In this document: positions 7,450 to 16,617 of the stretch, piece by piece
How the letters are laid out: each line of letters begins with the position of its first letter
Numbering within the stretch: position 1 is the first letter of the stretch
From: Chara braunii
Lineage: Eukaryota; Streptophyta; Charophyceae; Charales; Characeae
Assembly: GCA_003427395.1 (NCBI GenBank)
Contig: BFEA01001246.1
Coordinates: 44,872-75,831 of the forward strand
Direction: 5' to 3'
DNA length: 30,960 bases
Made by a program: the position numbers and the translations under genes
The notes under the pieces: generated by a model
Told to the model about the DNA's origin: nothing
Databases searched by the model: none
What the model saw: the letters and a program-made list of their open reading frames with translations, nothing else

Positions 7450-9050
7450 AGGGGCTTGAGCCATAGGCCTATAGAGTAGCGACCTTTATTTGACACAGCT
7501 AGGCCTGTGCAGAGTTATTACTATTGCTTTTCTTTTCTTTTTTTTAGGGGAGGTCCATAGTATTCGAGACCCTCTTAGTTAGCTTTCCATCTAGATACAT
7601 GTAGACAATTCTGCGCCTCTGAGTGTCCGCTGTTTAGGTCAGTAGGGGAGTGTTGGGAGGCAGGGAGAAGAATTGAGTAGAAGAGGGAGCAGAGGCCGAT
7701 GGGTTTGAGGTTCACCTCGCTGCTATTGCTGATTCCCAGTTTTCGTGGAGGATGCGCTATCTCTCCGCTACGTTGGTATGATCATGTGTGTGGGGCGTCT
7801 GCTGCGGTGATGGCAGCCATAGCTTAGGCCAGATAGCTCCATTAGCAGCAGCGCCAGACTCGGCACTCAGACCACCAAGGCTGCGTCAACCTAAAGGAAG
7901 AATGAATCTGGGCATACATCTGCTCGAGGTGCATTCAGAAAAAAGGGGGGGGGTATGCCGGGAGAGCTAGTGAGGTACAGCATGCTCGTTTCGGAGTGGA
8001 TTTAAGTAATGGAAAGTGTCCTATAGGAGGTTTGCTGGAGGGCGAATCAAATAGGCAGACTAAGTTTGGCGGACTGGAGAGTGTGTGAAGGAGTAGAGGA
8101 AGAAGAGAGCCGGCGGAAGTGTCGAGGGGGAGCAGCGAGGAGAAAGGAGGGGAGTAAGTTTTGATTATCTCGCTCGTTTCTTGACCATTTTGAGCAAACC
8201 AGGACTCTAAAATGGGGTTTTTGGATATGGCAAGTTTGTTTGTCGCGTCAGATTTCGGGTTTAATGGATCGTTTGGTTGCTGTAAGTGTTAAGCACTGCG
8301 CAGGGGGATGAACCTAGCCACTTTAGAACGAAAGATTCCGCCATATTTTTGTAGGCTAGATGAGTAGAAGAACGCGACCTTAGCTGTATGACCATCACCC
8401 TCGTTTTCTACGAGAAGGGCGTGTTCTCCTTGTAGGACGAGACCCAGTTGCCCAGGCTGGACTGGCTGCTTCTTCTCGGCAGGTTGTATAAGCTGCTGGT
8501 CGCCGTTCGCGCCACGTTATAAGAACTGCGTGAGCCTGCCAGGAACCCAGGCCGGGGCCACCGNAGAAGGGCATGATGAGATGGGGCTTTGAAGAGGGAG
8601 AGTCGCAACAGCGGTCAAGAGGGAGATGGTANGGTAAGATGGTGTANTGAGTGAGGTCAAGGGGGAGTCTCAGAGTGGTGGAAGAAAAGGGACGGGGAAN
8701 AGAAGGAGAGTCCGGAGGAGAGAAAGAAAAACGGTATAGGTGAACCAAGACGGGAAGTTGGCCAGGTACATTGACTAAAAAGAAGGAGGTGCGAAAAGCC
8801 AGGGGCGAACGGGAAAAAGACACGAGTACCCATTGTAACTAATGGCATATCTTCCCACCCTCAAGGCGGAGTTTCCTACTCATTTTTCTTTTCTTTTCNT
8901 CTCGTTCGGGCCGTACTCTACTCAAACATAGCTGAGTTTCGAATTCGCCCGGTGTCATCGTCAAAATAGTTGGCTCCCACCTATACCGTCATTTGTGTTC
9001 ACACTCGTAGCCCTTGCCNTTNAGATTGAGGTAGCGGGGGCTCGGAGGAG
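7450..9050. other. B1 interior without recognisable gene
   Basis: I see no coding region, RNA gene or clear repeat here. Open frames are short and without domain features. Ambiguous bases (8564, 8632, 8647, 8700, 8899, 9019, 9022) cluster in this part. Confidence 0.6.
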
Positions 9051-10900
9051 ACCACGGCTGTGGACACTGCCAGGAGGAGGTCTCAGCCTGGTCTGAGCGG
9101 CGAGACCCCGTTCCAAGCTGTTAAGCATAAGTTCACCTGTTACTGTTACTGAAGTGTCACTGGCAAGCTATTTTTAGGGAGGCCGACGCTGTTAAGTTTG
9201 GCTGTTGCAGACGAGAATTTGTGCATCGTAGTTAGGTCTACAGTAGGAGATAAGGTTGGCTAAGCGGTGACCTTGCCAAACCTGAGTTGCGGTAGCAGGC
9301 GGACCGACTCAGTTGCGAGCTTAGCAGAGTCGCTGCAGCAGCTGCCCTTCGGAGGCCTGTGCTGCACGGTCACGAGCTGAACAACTGCAAATCTGGCCTG
9401 GGCCGATATTGTAGTAGGTGATGGTGTACCATAAAGCGCTTAGCCATGCGGGACTACGCGTGATCTCCGGGAGGTAATGTGTGAAGGTCCTGGTTTACTC
9501 GTAACCGGATGCAGCGAGGGCTGATCGCCGTTTTGTAAAGGCCGACTGCGGCAGTTGTTCAACAGGTGTTATGGGACTCACAACTTGCTTGCTGGCCAAG
9601 ACTGAGGAGTCAGCTGTTGCTGAAGGGACTGTGGCTATTTCCAGGGGTTGGGGCTGCCAACCTGCAGTATCACGGCACCCTACAGCACCACTGAGTTCTT
9701 TGCTACTATGTATCTGCTGCCCCGTTGGCGCTGCAGTTTGCTGAGTTTCGGCCGAATTATCCCTGCGACACTGTAAATACCGCGGGTTGTTAAGTATACA
9801 TGACAGTGTTGCTTTGGTTATTCTTGTCAAGAGCACTACAGCCGCTGTTGTTATTGGGCACTACGACTGTGCATGCAGTACTTGGTGCGTTGCCTGGCCA
9901 CTTACTGAGCTCGGAGCTGCGCATGGTTGGACTTTATATTGAGTTGTCGGTGCTCTGGTGCACTGCCTTTACAGCGTAAGGCTCTGTGCAGTGCCACAAC
10001 GTCCTACTATTGCTCAGAACGGACTGCGGCCGCGACCAGTGGATGTGTCACGACTGTTGTAGCCTCGGTTACTGTTATACAAGCCTGCGCCTACGGTTGG
10101 TGTGCGGCGGTGATGCTATGCTTTACTGCGGGTACGGTCCGTGACCATTGTTTCGAAAAGAGTGGGAACATCGGACAGACTGCAACTATAACACGGTTAT
10201 AAGTCTGACCAAGTGTGGTCTTGGTTGCTGCTGCAGCAATCCTGCAGGACTAGTACAACTATTTGTCACTAACGGATTAAGCTGCCACTGCACACCGGCC
10301 AGATGCTGTTGTGAAACAGGGCTCAGACTAAGCGCCGGTCTTGTACTGCGTGCTGCCTTGGGCACAACTGTTGAGCTCGGCACTGTCCCTCATTGTGGAC
10401 AGTTGTTGTGTGCACCATATGCTGCTGCTACGGTAATTGCAACGATACCTCTGGGAGGCCATAGCAACGGACTGTGTGTTGTTGAGGTTATCAGGCTGTG
10501 GCGGGCNACTAATGCAGAGAATGGGTTGCTGCNNAGGGAGGCAGTGCTGACTCGCTGAACACTGCTGCTGTGCATCAAGGCTGCGCCAGGCTGTCACAGC
10601 CTGTGGCTGAATAGAGCATGGGGGTGGGCTCTATACGAAATACAGCCTTTTCTGGACCAAGTGGCCGCAGTCTTGAGCACGGTGACTTTGAGAGAGGAGT
10701 CTAGACTTAGCAGAGGGGCTGCTGCGACAAGGAGGATTGTCAAGGGGTCTGGTAATCTGCGTCTGATTGTGAACTGAAGGGTTACTGCGTTCATTGGCCA
10801 CTATTGCGGGGCCCTCAGGCGAGTCAAGGCTTCAAGGCCCTCTCCCGTAAGTCTGAGCGCACCCCTCTTGTATCTGAGAGTCTAAATACTTCTCTTTCTG
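9051..10900. other. B1 interior rich in CTG/ACTG words, no credible gene
   Basis: The words CTGTTACTG, CTGCTG, CACTGC and GGTTGC recur very often, giving an irregular low-complexity texture on both strands. The longest frames (for example 10148-10558 +) read as Cys/Ala/Thr-rich translations of this texture and cross ambiguous bases, so I do not call them genes. TTGCTGCTGCAGCAA (near 10225) and CCTGCAGG are palindromes within it. Confidence 0.55.
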
Positions 10901-10943
10901 CCTTTCCCAGTCTCAGTCTAGTCTTTTGGTTCAGAGAGGAAGG

Positions 10944-11020
10944 CTGCAGGCGGGATTGAAACCCGTAATCCGCGCCAAGGCCTCTGTGGGAGGTTCGCTC
11001 CACCGATTGCGGGAGCTCTG
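10944..11020 (-). repeat. tRNA-like unit, minus strand
   Basis: Read on the minus strand, GCTCCCGCAATCGGTGGAGC resembles a D arm and A box, and ACGGGTTTCAATCCCG is a good T arm and B box at the right distance. The acceptor stem does not pair well, so a tRNA-derived repeat is more likely than a functional tRNA. Confidence 0.4.
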
Positions 11021-11282
11021 CCGGAGCCCAGGCGGGGTTCTGGAGGCAGGGAATTGCAGGTATAACTCTCGTTTGACGCGTGTGATCCTTTCCCCTATCT
11101 GCTACCCCGTGGGTATCAGAACGTATATGTGAGAGGCTACTACTTTTTCTGTTTTATTATGTTGGTCAGGACATGCATTGTGAAAGGTTTAATGAACAAT
11201 TATGTATGAGAAGTCAGATAATCCTTGAGTGAATTCAGACAGAACGAACTGGGGGAAGGCAGAAGGAAGGTGTTTTGCATGT

Positions 11283-11878
11283 TTTGACCGGGTCAAACCC
11301 AGGCTGAGTCCCTCCGGGTGNATGTGGACTCAGGNCTATGTTTTGTTGAGGTTTGCTNATCTGAATGAATGATNTTTGGCTGGTCTACCCNGGTGGGANG
11401 GATCAACCGNTNTTTTCTTTAAGGGTTTCTAAACAGGAGGACGGGCACCCCGGGTGGGGAAGGCTCAGAATCCTGATGTTTCTTTTAATGAGTTGAGGTG
11501 TATGTTTCTTCTGAGGGAATAACGGCATAAGACTAAGCGTACCCTAGGGTTAGGGCGGCTTAGCCATGAGCCATGAATTAAATGGTCAACCAGAGTATAA
11601 AACTTGATATATATACAATTTGAATTTATATTTCTGACGGACTGGGCGCCTCGGGTGGGGAAAGCCAGTCAATAAGTCAGGTAGAACTAAGGAAGAGGGA
11701 AAAAGATGAAGAGTAAAACAAAGGTAACTGGGAAGACTGAACGTACCCTAGGGTTAGGGCGGTTCAGTTATATGCACATGATAACACTAAAGAGCAGAGA
11801 GTTAGTATAAATCTGATTTTATTTCCCCTTCTAAACATGAGGCAGAATCGGAAGTTCCATTTATTGGAAAGGTCCGAT
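11283..11878. other. First group of hairpins in B1, partly with a CGGGTGGGG loop
   Basis: Hairpins at 11283-11297 (TTTGAC-cgg-GTCAAA), 11304-11333 (CTGAGTCC/GGACTCAG), 11378-11408 (TGGTC/GATCA with further pairs), 11434-11475 (weak, CAGGA/TCCTG), 11640-11670 (GACTGG.GC/GCCAGTC) and 11847-11878 (ATCGGA/TCCGAT with inner TTCC/GGAA). Four of them have a related loop containing C(C/T)CGGGTGGGG or a worn form, while the stems differ. Several ambiguous bases fall here. The first two hairpins of the CCCTAGGGTTAGGG array overlap this range. Confidence 0.65.
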
Positions 11879-12513
11879 CAACTGCTTAATAAGAGAAGAT
11901 AAAACATAAAGTCTGTGAAAGTATTTGTACCCTATTTCATGTTGTATGGCTAACTAGGCGTACCCTAGGGTTAGGGCGGCCTAGCGATAAGCTTTTGTCG
12001 TTTAAAGTAAATTGGACGTACCCTAGGGTTAGGGCGGTCCAGCGTTCCGATGTTTATAATTGTTCAGGTAGATCAGACACACCCTAGGGTTAGGGCAGCC
12101 TGATCACATTGCCTTTGGTAACTAAAACTATATGGCTAACTAGGCGAACCTTAGGGTTAGGGCGGCCTAGTAATATGCCTTTGTCGTTGATGTGCTGTGG
12201 ATTGGACGTACCCTAGGGTTAGGGCGGTTCAACTTTTTGTCGTTTGTACTTATTTTCAGGCAAGCTAGACCTACCCCTGGGTATGGATGGTCTAGAATGA
12301 TGCCGTATGTAACTTTGTTTAAAGCAGACTGGGCACACCCTAGGGTTAGGGCAGCTTAGTCCTATGCGCTTGTTGTCAGTTAGGCATATGCCTTATGTGT
12401 ATAGTTCCTGTCATGTTGGGCACACCCTAGGGTTAGGGCAGTCCAAATGTGCGTGCCTTACTCGTGTACCTAGGCAGGTCAGGCATGCCCTAGGGTTAGG
12501 GCCTTGTCTGACC
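11533..12513. repeat. Array of eleven hairpins with constant core and variable paired stems
   Basis: Units lie at 11533-11563, 11737-11769, 11954-11984, 12013-12041, 12071-12105, 12140-12170, 12202-12232, 12265-12295, 12327-12361, 12416-12446 and 12477-12513. The common plan is an outer stem of 5-8 bp, GTA or ACA, CCCTA, loop GGGT, TAGGG, CG or CA, then the other side of the outer stem. The outer stems differ but stay complementary: CTAAGC/GCTTAG, ACTGAAC/GTTCAGT, CTAGGC/GCCTAG, TGGAC/GTCCA, CTAGAC/GTCTAG, TTGGGC/GTCCAA. Where they deviate, most changes give G-U pairs. From 11954 on, most units are about 60-70 bp apart, with a linker word like ATGCCTTTGTCGTT. The unit at 12265 has a changed core. 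The core resembles telomere repeats but is not tandem. Confidence 0.9.
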
Positions 12514-12909
12514 GTATGCCATAGGAAAGGGGGATGTAAAAGGGAATAACGAGGTTTTTGAACGAACTATGAGGTTGAAAGAAACCTGAGGGATGGTGAG
12601 AGATGTTCGTTGTGATTGTTTGTGTGTGTGTTTCGGGCTCTCACTCTGGGGCATCTTTTGATAGGATTAGTTGCTTTAGATGCTCGCTGAGTGCTGGAGC
12701 CATAGGCAGATAAGATGGATGATGGGAGAAAAGCTTGGGATAAGATAGGACTTGACTCTGCTAGGAGTTAGGATCAGTGCTAGCTCACGCTCTCGTCTAG
12801 AGGTCGTGCAGACTATCGCTGATTCTACCTTCCAAAGTAAGCGTAAGAAGTTAGTCCCAAGTATAGTTGTCTTTCTATTTTCAGCTTTGTATAAATCTTG
12901 GCAACCTCC

Positions 12910-13120
12910 TTTTCCTACGGGAAGCGCTGCCGAAATTTCTACAAATCTGAAGGAGTTAGTCATTTTTGGGCTTTCAGAAATTCTGAAAAGGCACTTTTCC
13001 TACGGGAAGCGCTGCCGAAATTTCATAGAAATCGAGGAGTTAGAATAATTTATGCTAGGAGAAACTTGGCAAATCCACCCTGAATAGCCCCTGAATAGGG
13101 AAGATGCTGCCGAATTTCTC
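12910..13120 (+). repeat. Degenerate tandem repeat of about 85-95 bp
   Basis: TTTTCCTACGGGAAGCGCTG followed by CCGAAATTTC occurs at 12910-12939 and 12995-13024, with a third worn copy near 13089-13120. Each is followed by a GGAGTTAG-like word (also near 12768 and 13160). Each unit holds a TTCC-tac(g)-GGAA mini-hairpin, and CTTTCAG/CTGAAAAG lies between the first two. The rest of 12540-13230 shows no gene. Confidence 0.75.
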
Positions 13121-13228
13121 AGGACCTGGGATTAGAAAATGAGAGCTGAGTTTGAGACTAGTAGAGGAGTTAGGACACGAGCTAGAAAGTATTCTCCATA
13201 TGAGGTAAACGTAGTAGTGGTTCTCTGT

Positions 13229-13327
13229 GACCTGTACTGTGATGCAGGTCTTTGTGACTCGGTTGAAGGATTGATCTGGCCAGCATAATCCTGTTAAGGA
13301 TTATTCTTCTGTTATCGTTGATAACAG
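13229..13327. other. Three further hairpins in B1
   Basis: 13229-13250 (GACCTG/CAGGTC), 13285-13304 (ATAATCCT/AGGATTAT with loop GTTA) and 13309-13327 (CTGTTATC-gtt-GATAACAG). The last two are perfect 8-bp stems lying five bases apart. Confidence 0.85.
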
Positions 13328-13345
13328 GTCGGTTGCCGATTCGTC

Positions 13346-13482
13346 GGTTTACGACTCAACTTTCCTACTACTTCTGCTTCTCAACCTAAAAGCCTTGGCC
13401 CTTGCTGGTTTATNGGTTTACGACTCAACTTTCCTACTACTTCTGCTTCTCAACCTAAAAGCCTTGGCCCTTGCTGGTTTAT
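13346..13482 (+). repeat. 68-bp exact duplication joined by an N
   Basis: 13346-13413 and 13415-13482 are identical (both start GGTTTACGACTCAAC and end GGTTTAT), with a single N at 13414 between them. Exact identity with an N at the joint suggests an overlap that the assembly did not collapse, rather than a biological repeat. From 13483 to 14105 I see no gene. Confidence 0.85.
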
Positions 13483-14109
13483 TGTTTTCTTGGGTTTTCA
13501 CCCAGATTCTTTATAAATGGTCATTTCTTTAAAGACTGACTATCTTTGTTATGGAAAGGTGGGGAAAAGGTTGGGCTTGTGTGCGTAAGGTAGGGTGTGA
13601 GCTGCAGAAGGCTGAAAAGTTGACCCCTTTAGTGTGTGTGATGTCGTTTGATTTCTGTATGTGATCACAGGTATGTGTGGAGAAACCTCGATAAAGTTTG
13701 GTGATTGGTTGTGAATTGGATTGAGATGGACAAATCATACAACTGTCGTGAGAGTGAACTAGCACACAAACTCTTTGTTTGATTGCGATTGGTCTTTTCC
13801 TATCCTGATTCTTTAATAGTCAAAATAGGCGTACGCTCGGATAACCCTCACAAGGATATGCGACTGCACGTTTACGGCTCTCTTTTACTCTTTGATTTTA
13901 TATGGTCGAATGTTAGTCCCAAGTCCTAGGTCCGGGGCTGAAGGGATTACCCTTCGCACAGTTCTGACCTACTTACATCCTTAGGGAAACAAAAGCGCCG
14001 CGAGAAGGAGGGACTGACCCCCAGTAACTCGGTCCGGTAGGACATTCATGTCTTCTTCTGCTAACGACAAGCGCCCCTATTCTCTTTCCTTGTTCAATTT
14101 GCTTTTGGT

Positions 14110-15190
14110 GGAACGATAAAGTTCCGGGCGGAAGGATTAGCGTGTCGCTGGTGATGCGCCAGACAGCTTACCACCGCTCCGAATCCCTTCCTGCCCTAGG
14201 GACCATCTTGCCTCGCACCCCTTGGGATACCTCAGGGTGCTGAAGACGATAAGGCCCCCAAACCGGTTTTTGCGCTCGCTAAAGGTTTACCCTCTTTAGC
14301 GTGCGCTTCAGCCGACGCCTAAGCATCGAAAGCGACCCCATGGCCTAAACGAGGCCACTCGGGTATAGGCACTACATGGTGCGCCGACATCACGATTGCT
14401 TACGCAAATCCGCATTGTTAGTTGATATGCGTAAGTCCTGTGGTCGCGCGGCCTTATGTTAACCCGCGCGCGCGACACTTACCGATTTCCACACCTGAAA
14501 GTTATGGGTCAAGCGAAAAAGGCAAAGGCGCGTTATGGCTAGTAGACCCGAGTTTTAATAGCGCGAAACGACGCGTGGGCGAGATATCAATCCCAGTCGA
14601 CGTATGGGGGCTCGCGTACGAGCCTCCAACGCCTCGAACAACAGGTTGCCTATGGGTCCAGCTTTGGGCACCATCCGCACGCATCTCACGAGTTGGACTA
14701 CATCTTTCGCTGGAGACTGTTATCAGACTATGAGCTAGATAGAGAGATGAAATAGGGTGATCCCCCCTTTTTTCTATCTGTAGTTGTTTCCTCTTTTAAG
14801 TTTTCTTGGTTGGACGTTGTAGTCCGTGGTAGCCGTCAAAGTCAAACCCCTTGATTTTGGCTACCACGACAACTCTGGAGTTGTCTACTCAACCCCTCTG
14901 CACAGGGTGCAGAAGAGGGTGTGGTCTTCAACCGCACATGGCGGTTGTCTGGCGTCGAGAGATAACCCCTCAAAGCGCCTGTCAACCAACACTTGAGCGT
15001 CGAACGCGACCCTCGAGATTATCAAGGGCCGCAAGGCTACGAGTACCACATAGTACCCCATCAGCGCAAATGCTTGCGAATGTCCACATAGCTGGTCGAT
15101 ATGAGGGGGTCATGAGCACGCACGACTCTTATACAAAAGTTCAGCGCGCAGTGCCTACCTGATTCTTGCAGCATGAAGTTATGGGTCCGA
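14110..15190. other. Dense secondary-structure domain of B1, two related modules
   Basis: Hairpins follow almost without gaps: 14110-14125 (GGAAC/GTTCC), 14130-14191, 14215-14240 (GCACCC/GGGTGC), 14272-14306 (12 of 13 pairs, GCGCTCGCTAAAG), 14342-14356 (GGCCT/AGGCC), 14399-14435 (CTTACGCA/TGCGTAAG), 14609-14624 (GGCTCG-cgta-CGAGCC), 14825-14868 (CGTGGTAGCC/GGCTACCACG), 14868-14885 (GACAACTC-tg-GAGTTGTC), 14895-14918, 14929-14947 (CAACCGC/GCGGTTG) and 15065-15078 (CGCAA-atgc-TTGCG). Two modules seem related: a GCRTCGAAMGCGACCC-like word at 14324 and 14996 is followed about 175 bp later by GAA(A)GTTATGGGTC at 14497 and 15174. No protein gene is visible; the pattern suits a folded RNA or hairpin DNA. 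Confidence 0.7.
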
Positions 15191-15200
15191 TACTGAAGGG

Positions 15201-15442
15201 ACTAGGAGTGTTGTGATGTTGTGTTTGTTTTGTGATTTTCCATGTGTTACGTGTGGGTAGATGTGAGTGTTGTGGTGTAACGCGTGGTGTGTGTGATGCG
15301 TCCTAGTCGACCGGCGCCGAGTCGCGTTTGGGACCTCAGCCCCCCAGTACGTTGATTCGTGTGCGGGTTCGATTTTCAGGCATTCAACCGCGCGTAACCC
15401 CCTATGCTACAGCGAGCGAGAAACGCCCTCAGCTGGGCCACC
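15201..15442. other. B1 stretch without recognisable gene
   Basis: GT-rich on the plus strand (15205-15300), then mixed sequence. No gene or clear repeat is seen. Confidence 0.5.
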
Positions 15443-15696
15443 ACTGCAATTGCATACGAAAAGCTTTCGCATGTGGTTCAGTAGCTCGGCGGGGATACGC
15501 CCACCTAAGGGATGGTGACAGCTCCCGCAGGTGGAGGTAAGCGGTGCCTCGCATGACCCTGTCCTGTCGTAGGGGCACGCGAGAGGTACGGCTGGCGCAC
15601 TCAGCCGGAGCGGCTAAAACACTCTGCGACAAAGTCCTGCATAATCCTGCGTGACGCATCCGGGAGGGTCCCCGTGTGGGACCGATGCGCTCGACA
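15443..15696. repeat. Right terminal domain of B1, shared with B2
   Basis: It matches 22248-22533 in the same orientation and ends at the same GATGCGCTCGACA. Stems that are kept in both copies are 15501-15534 (CCACCT/AGGTGG), 15558-15573 (CCTGT/GTAGG around loop CCTGTC) and 15667-15683 (GGTCCC/GGGACC), the last enclosed by GCATC/GATGC (15656-15688). Some pairs change on both sides between the copies, as expected for a structured RNA. Confidence 0.8.
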
Positions 15697-15700
15697 GCGT
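15697..15700. repeat. Target site duplication GCGT, right of B1
   Basis: This is the partner of 5284-5287. The RT frame of element A ends here, at the Trp-Thr codons. Confidence 0.8.
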
Positions 15701-16617
15701 CCAAATCAACGGTTGATCCTTTTTCAGCAGATTCGTGAGGGGACCCGCAATAGCCATGAAGCCTTTGATAAACCTTCGATAGTATGAGGCCAAGCCCAGA
15801 AAGGCGCGAGCTTGCGTGATAGTCGTGGGCACAGGCGCGTCTCTCACAACTGCCACCTTTTGCAGTTCCTGTCTGGTCTGTCACCACGTGTCCCGGGGAA
15901 GGAAATGGTGGTGAGAAAGAACTGACATTTCTCAAGCGCCACCTTGAAACTGACATCCTTGAATGCATGCATCGTCCATTCGATGTGCTGCACATGCCCC
16001 TCGTAAGAACTCGAGTACACCAGGATATCGTCCATGTACACAATCACGCAATAGTTAACGATACTCTACGCCAGACATGTCTTTCGCACAAAGTTCTGAA
16101 AAATCATGTTTATGGCTTGCTGAAAGGTTGCTGGAGCATTGCAGATGCCCATTGGACATCGAACCCATTGCCTAGTACCTTCGAAAAATACAAACGCCGT
16201 TTTCGGACGGTCCTCCTTTCGAACAAGAAGATGATGAAACCCATGACGAACATCAAACTTACTGAAAAATCGAGCACTCCCAATTGCATCCAACAACTCA
16301 TCAATCCGGGGAAGGGGGTACACATCTTTGATCGTGATATCGTTCAACTTTCGATAATTGATACATATGCGAATCCCTCCGTCCTTTTTGGACACGATTA
16401 CCACCGGAAACGACCAAGGTCCTATAGCGGGTTCGATCCATCCATTAGCTTCGAATTCGTTGATTCGCTGAAATGCGGCCGCCCATTGGGCTGTCGAGTA
16501 TCGGTAAGGAACGCAACTAATGGGTGGATGATCCCCCGTAAGGATGGCATGCTCAATCATGTTAGACAGTTCAATATCATTATCGCGCACGCTTAATACC
16601 TCTACATACCCATTCAA
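15701..16617 (-). pseudogene. Reverse transcriptase region of element A pol (5' part before B1)
   Basis: The minus-strand frame holds the Ty3/gypsy RT blocks in order: WIEPAIGPWSFPVVIVSKKD, then GGIRICINYRKLND, PLPRIDELLDAI, FFSKFDVRHGFHH (first catalytic Asp), NAPATFQQAIN, and VYMDDILVYS (the two Asp of YMDD). TAG at 16068-16066 interrupts the frame just before YMDD. After ALEKCQFF the frame shifts near 15880-15850 with some codons lost, then runs PVPTTITQARAFLGLASYYRRF up to KKDQPLIW. B1 cuts the gene there, and RNase H continues at 5283. It copies the element RNA into DNA; this copy is dead. Upstream of about 16600 two stops (TGA, TAA) separate it from the linker. Confidence 0.92.

Larger units (their letters stand above)
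5288..15696. mobile_element. Element B1: 10.4-kb non-coding hairpin-rich insertion in pol of element A
   Basis: The ends are TGTCGACACC (left) and GCGCTCGACA (right), giving TGTCGA/TCGACA termini of the TG...CA type. GCGT is duplicated on both sides. Removing 5288-15696 and one GCGT restores the pol frame of element A exactly, so this is an insertion and both boundaries are exact. The right terminal 240 bp recur at 22248-22533 and end at the same base, which supports a mobile family. I found no long direct repeats at the two ends, so LTR structure is not shown. No open frame inside resembles a transposase, integrase, RT, helicase or capsid. The interior is dense in perfect hairpins and holds tRNA-like and U6-like units. 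It may be a large non-autonomous retroelement, or an unclassified element mobilised by an integrase-like enzyme. B1 may itself contain younger insertions. Confidence 0.8.

Noticed and set aside
8395-8823. 142-codon open frame on the minus strand in B1
   Set aside because: It crosses several ambiguous bases, has no domain features and lies in unconserved sequence.
9927-10558. Cys-rich open frames in B1
   Set aside because: They translate the CTG-rich texture; residue composition follows the DNA words, and the second frame crosses N positions.
11110-11123. Primer binding site GGGTATCAGAACG inside B1, plus strand
   Set aside because: Three of 13 bases differ from the initiator-Met site, and no LTR end, Gag or matching second LTR is nearby.
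11533-12513. Telomere or interstitial telomeric repeat
   Set aside because: The core contains GGGTTAGGG, but units are 60-200 bp apart, embedded in paired stems, and never in tandem head-to-tail copies.
11533-12513. CRISPR-like array (regular repeats with spacers)
   Set aside because: The variable parts pair with each other across each repeat, linkers share a consensus, there are no cas genes, and the surroundings are eukaryotic.
13346-13482. Biological tandem duplication of 68 bp
   Set aside because: The copies are identical and joined by a single N, which fits an uncollapsed assembly overlap better.
5288-15696. LTR retrotransposon or LARD with two LTRs
   Set aside because: I could not find the right-end sequence repeated near the left end, or the reverse. 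By-eye comparison can miss diverged LTRs, so this is unproven rather than excluded.
15429-16043. 204-codon minus-strand frame over the RT/B1 boundary
   Set aside because: It mixes an off-phase reading of RT with the terminal domain of B1; the real RT blocks lie in another frame.
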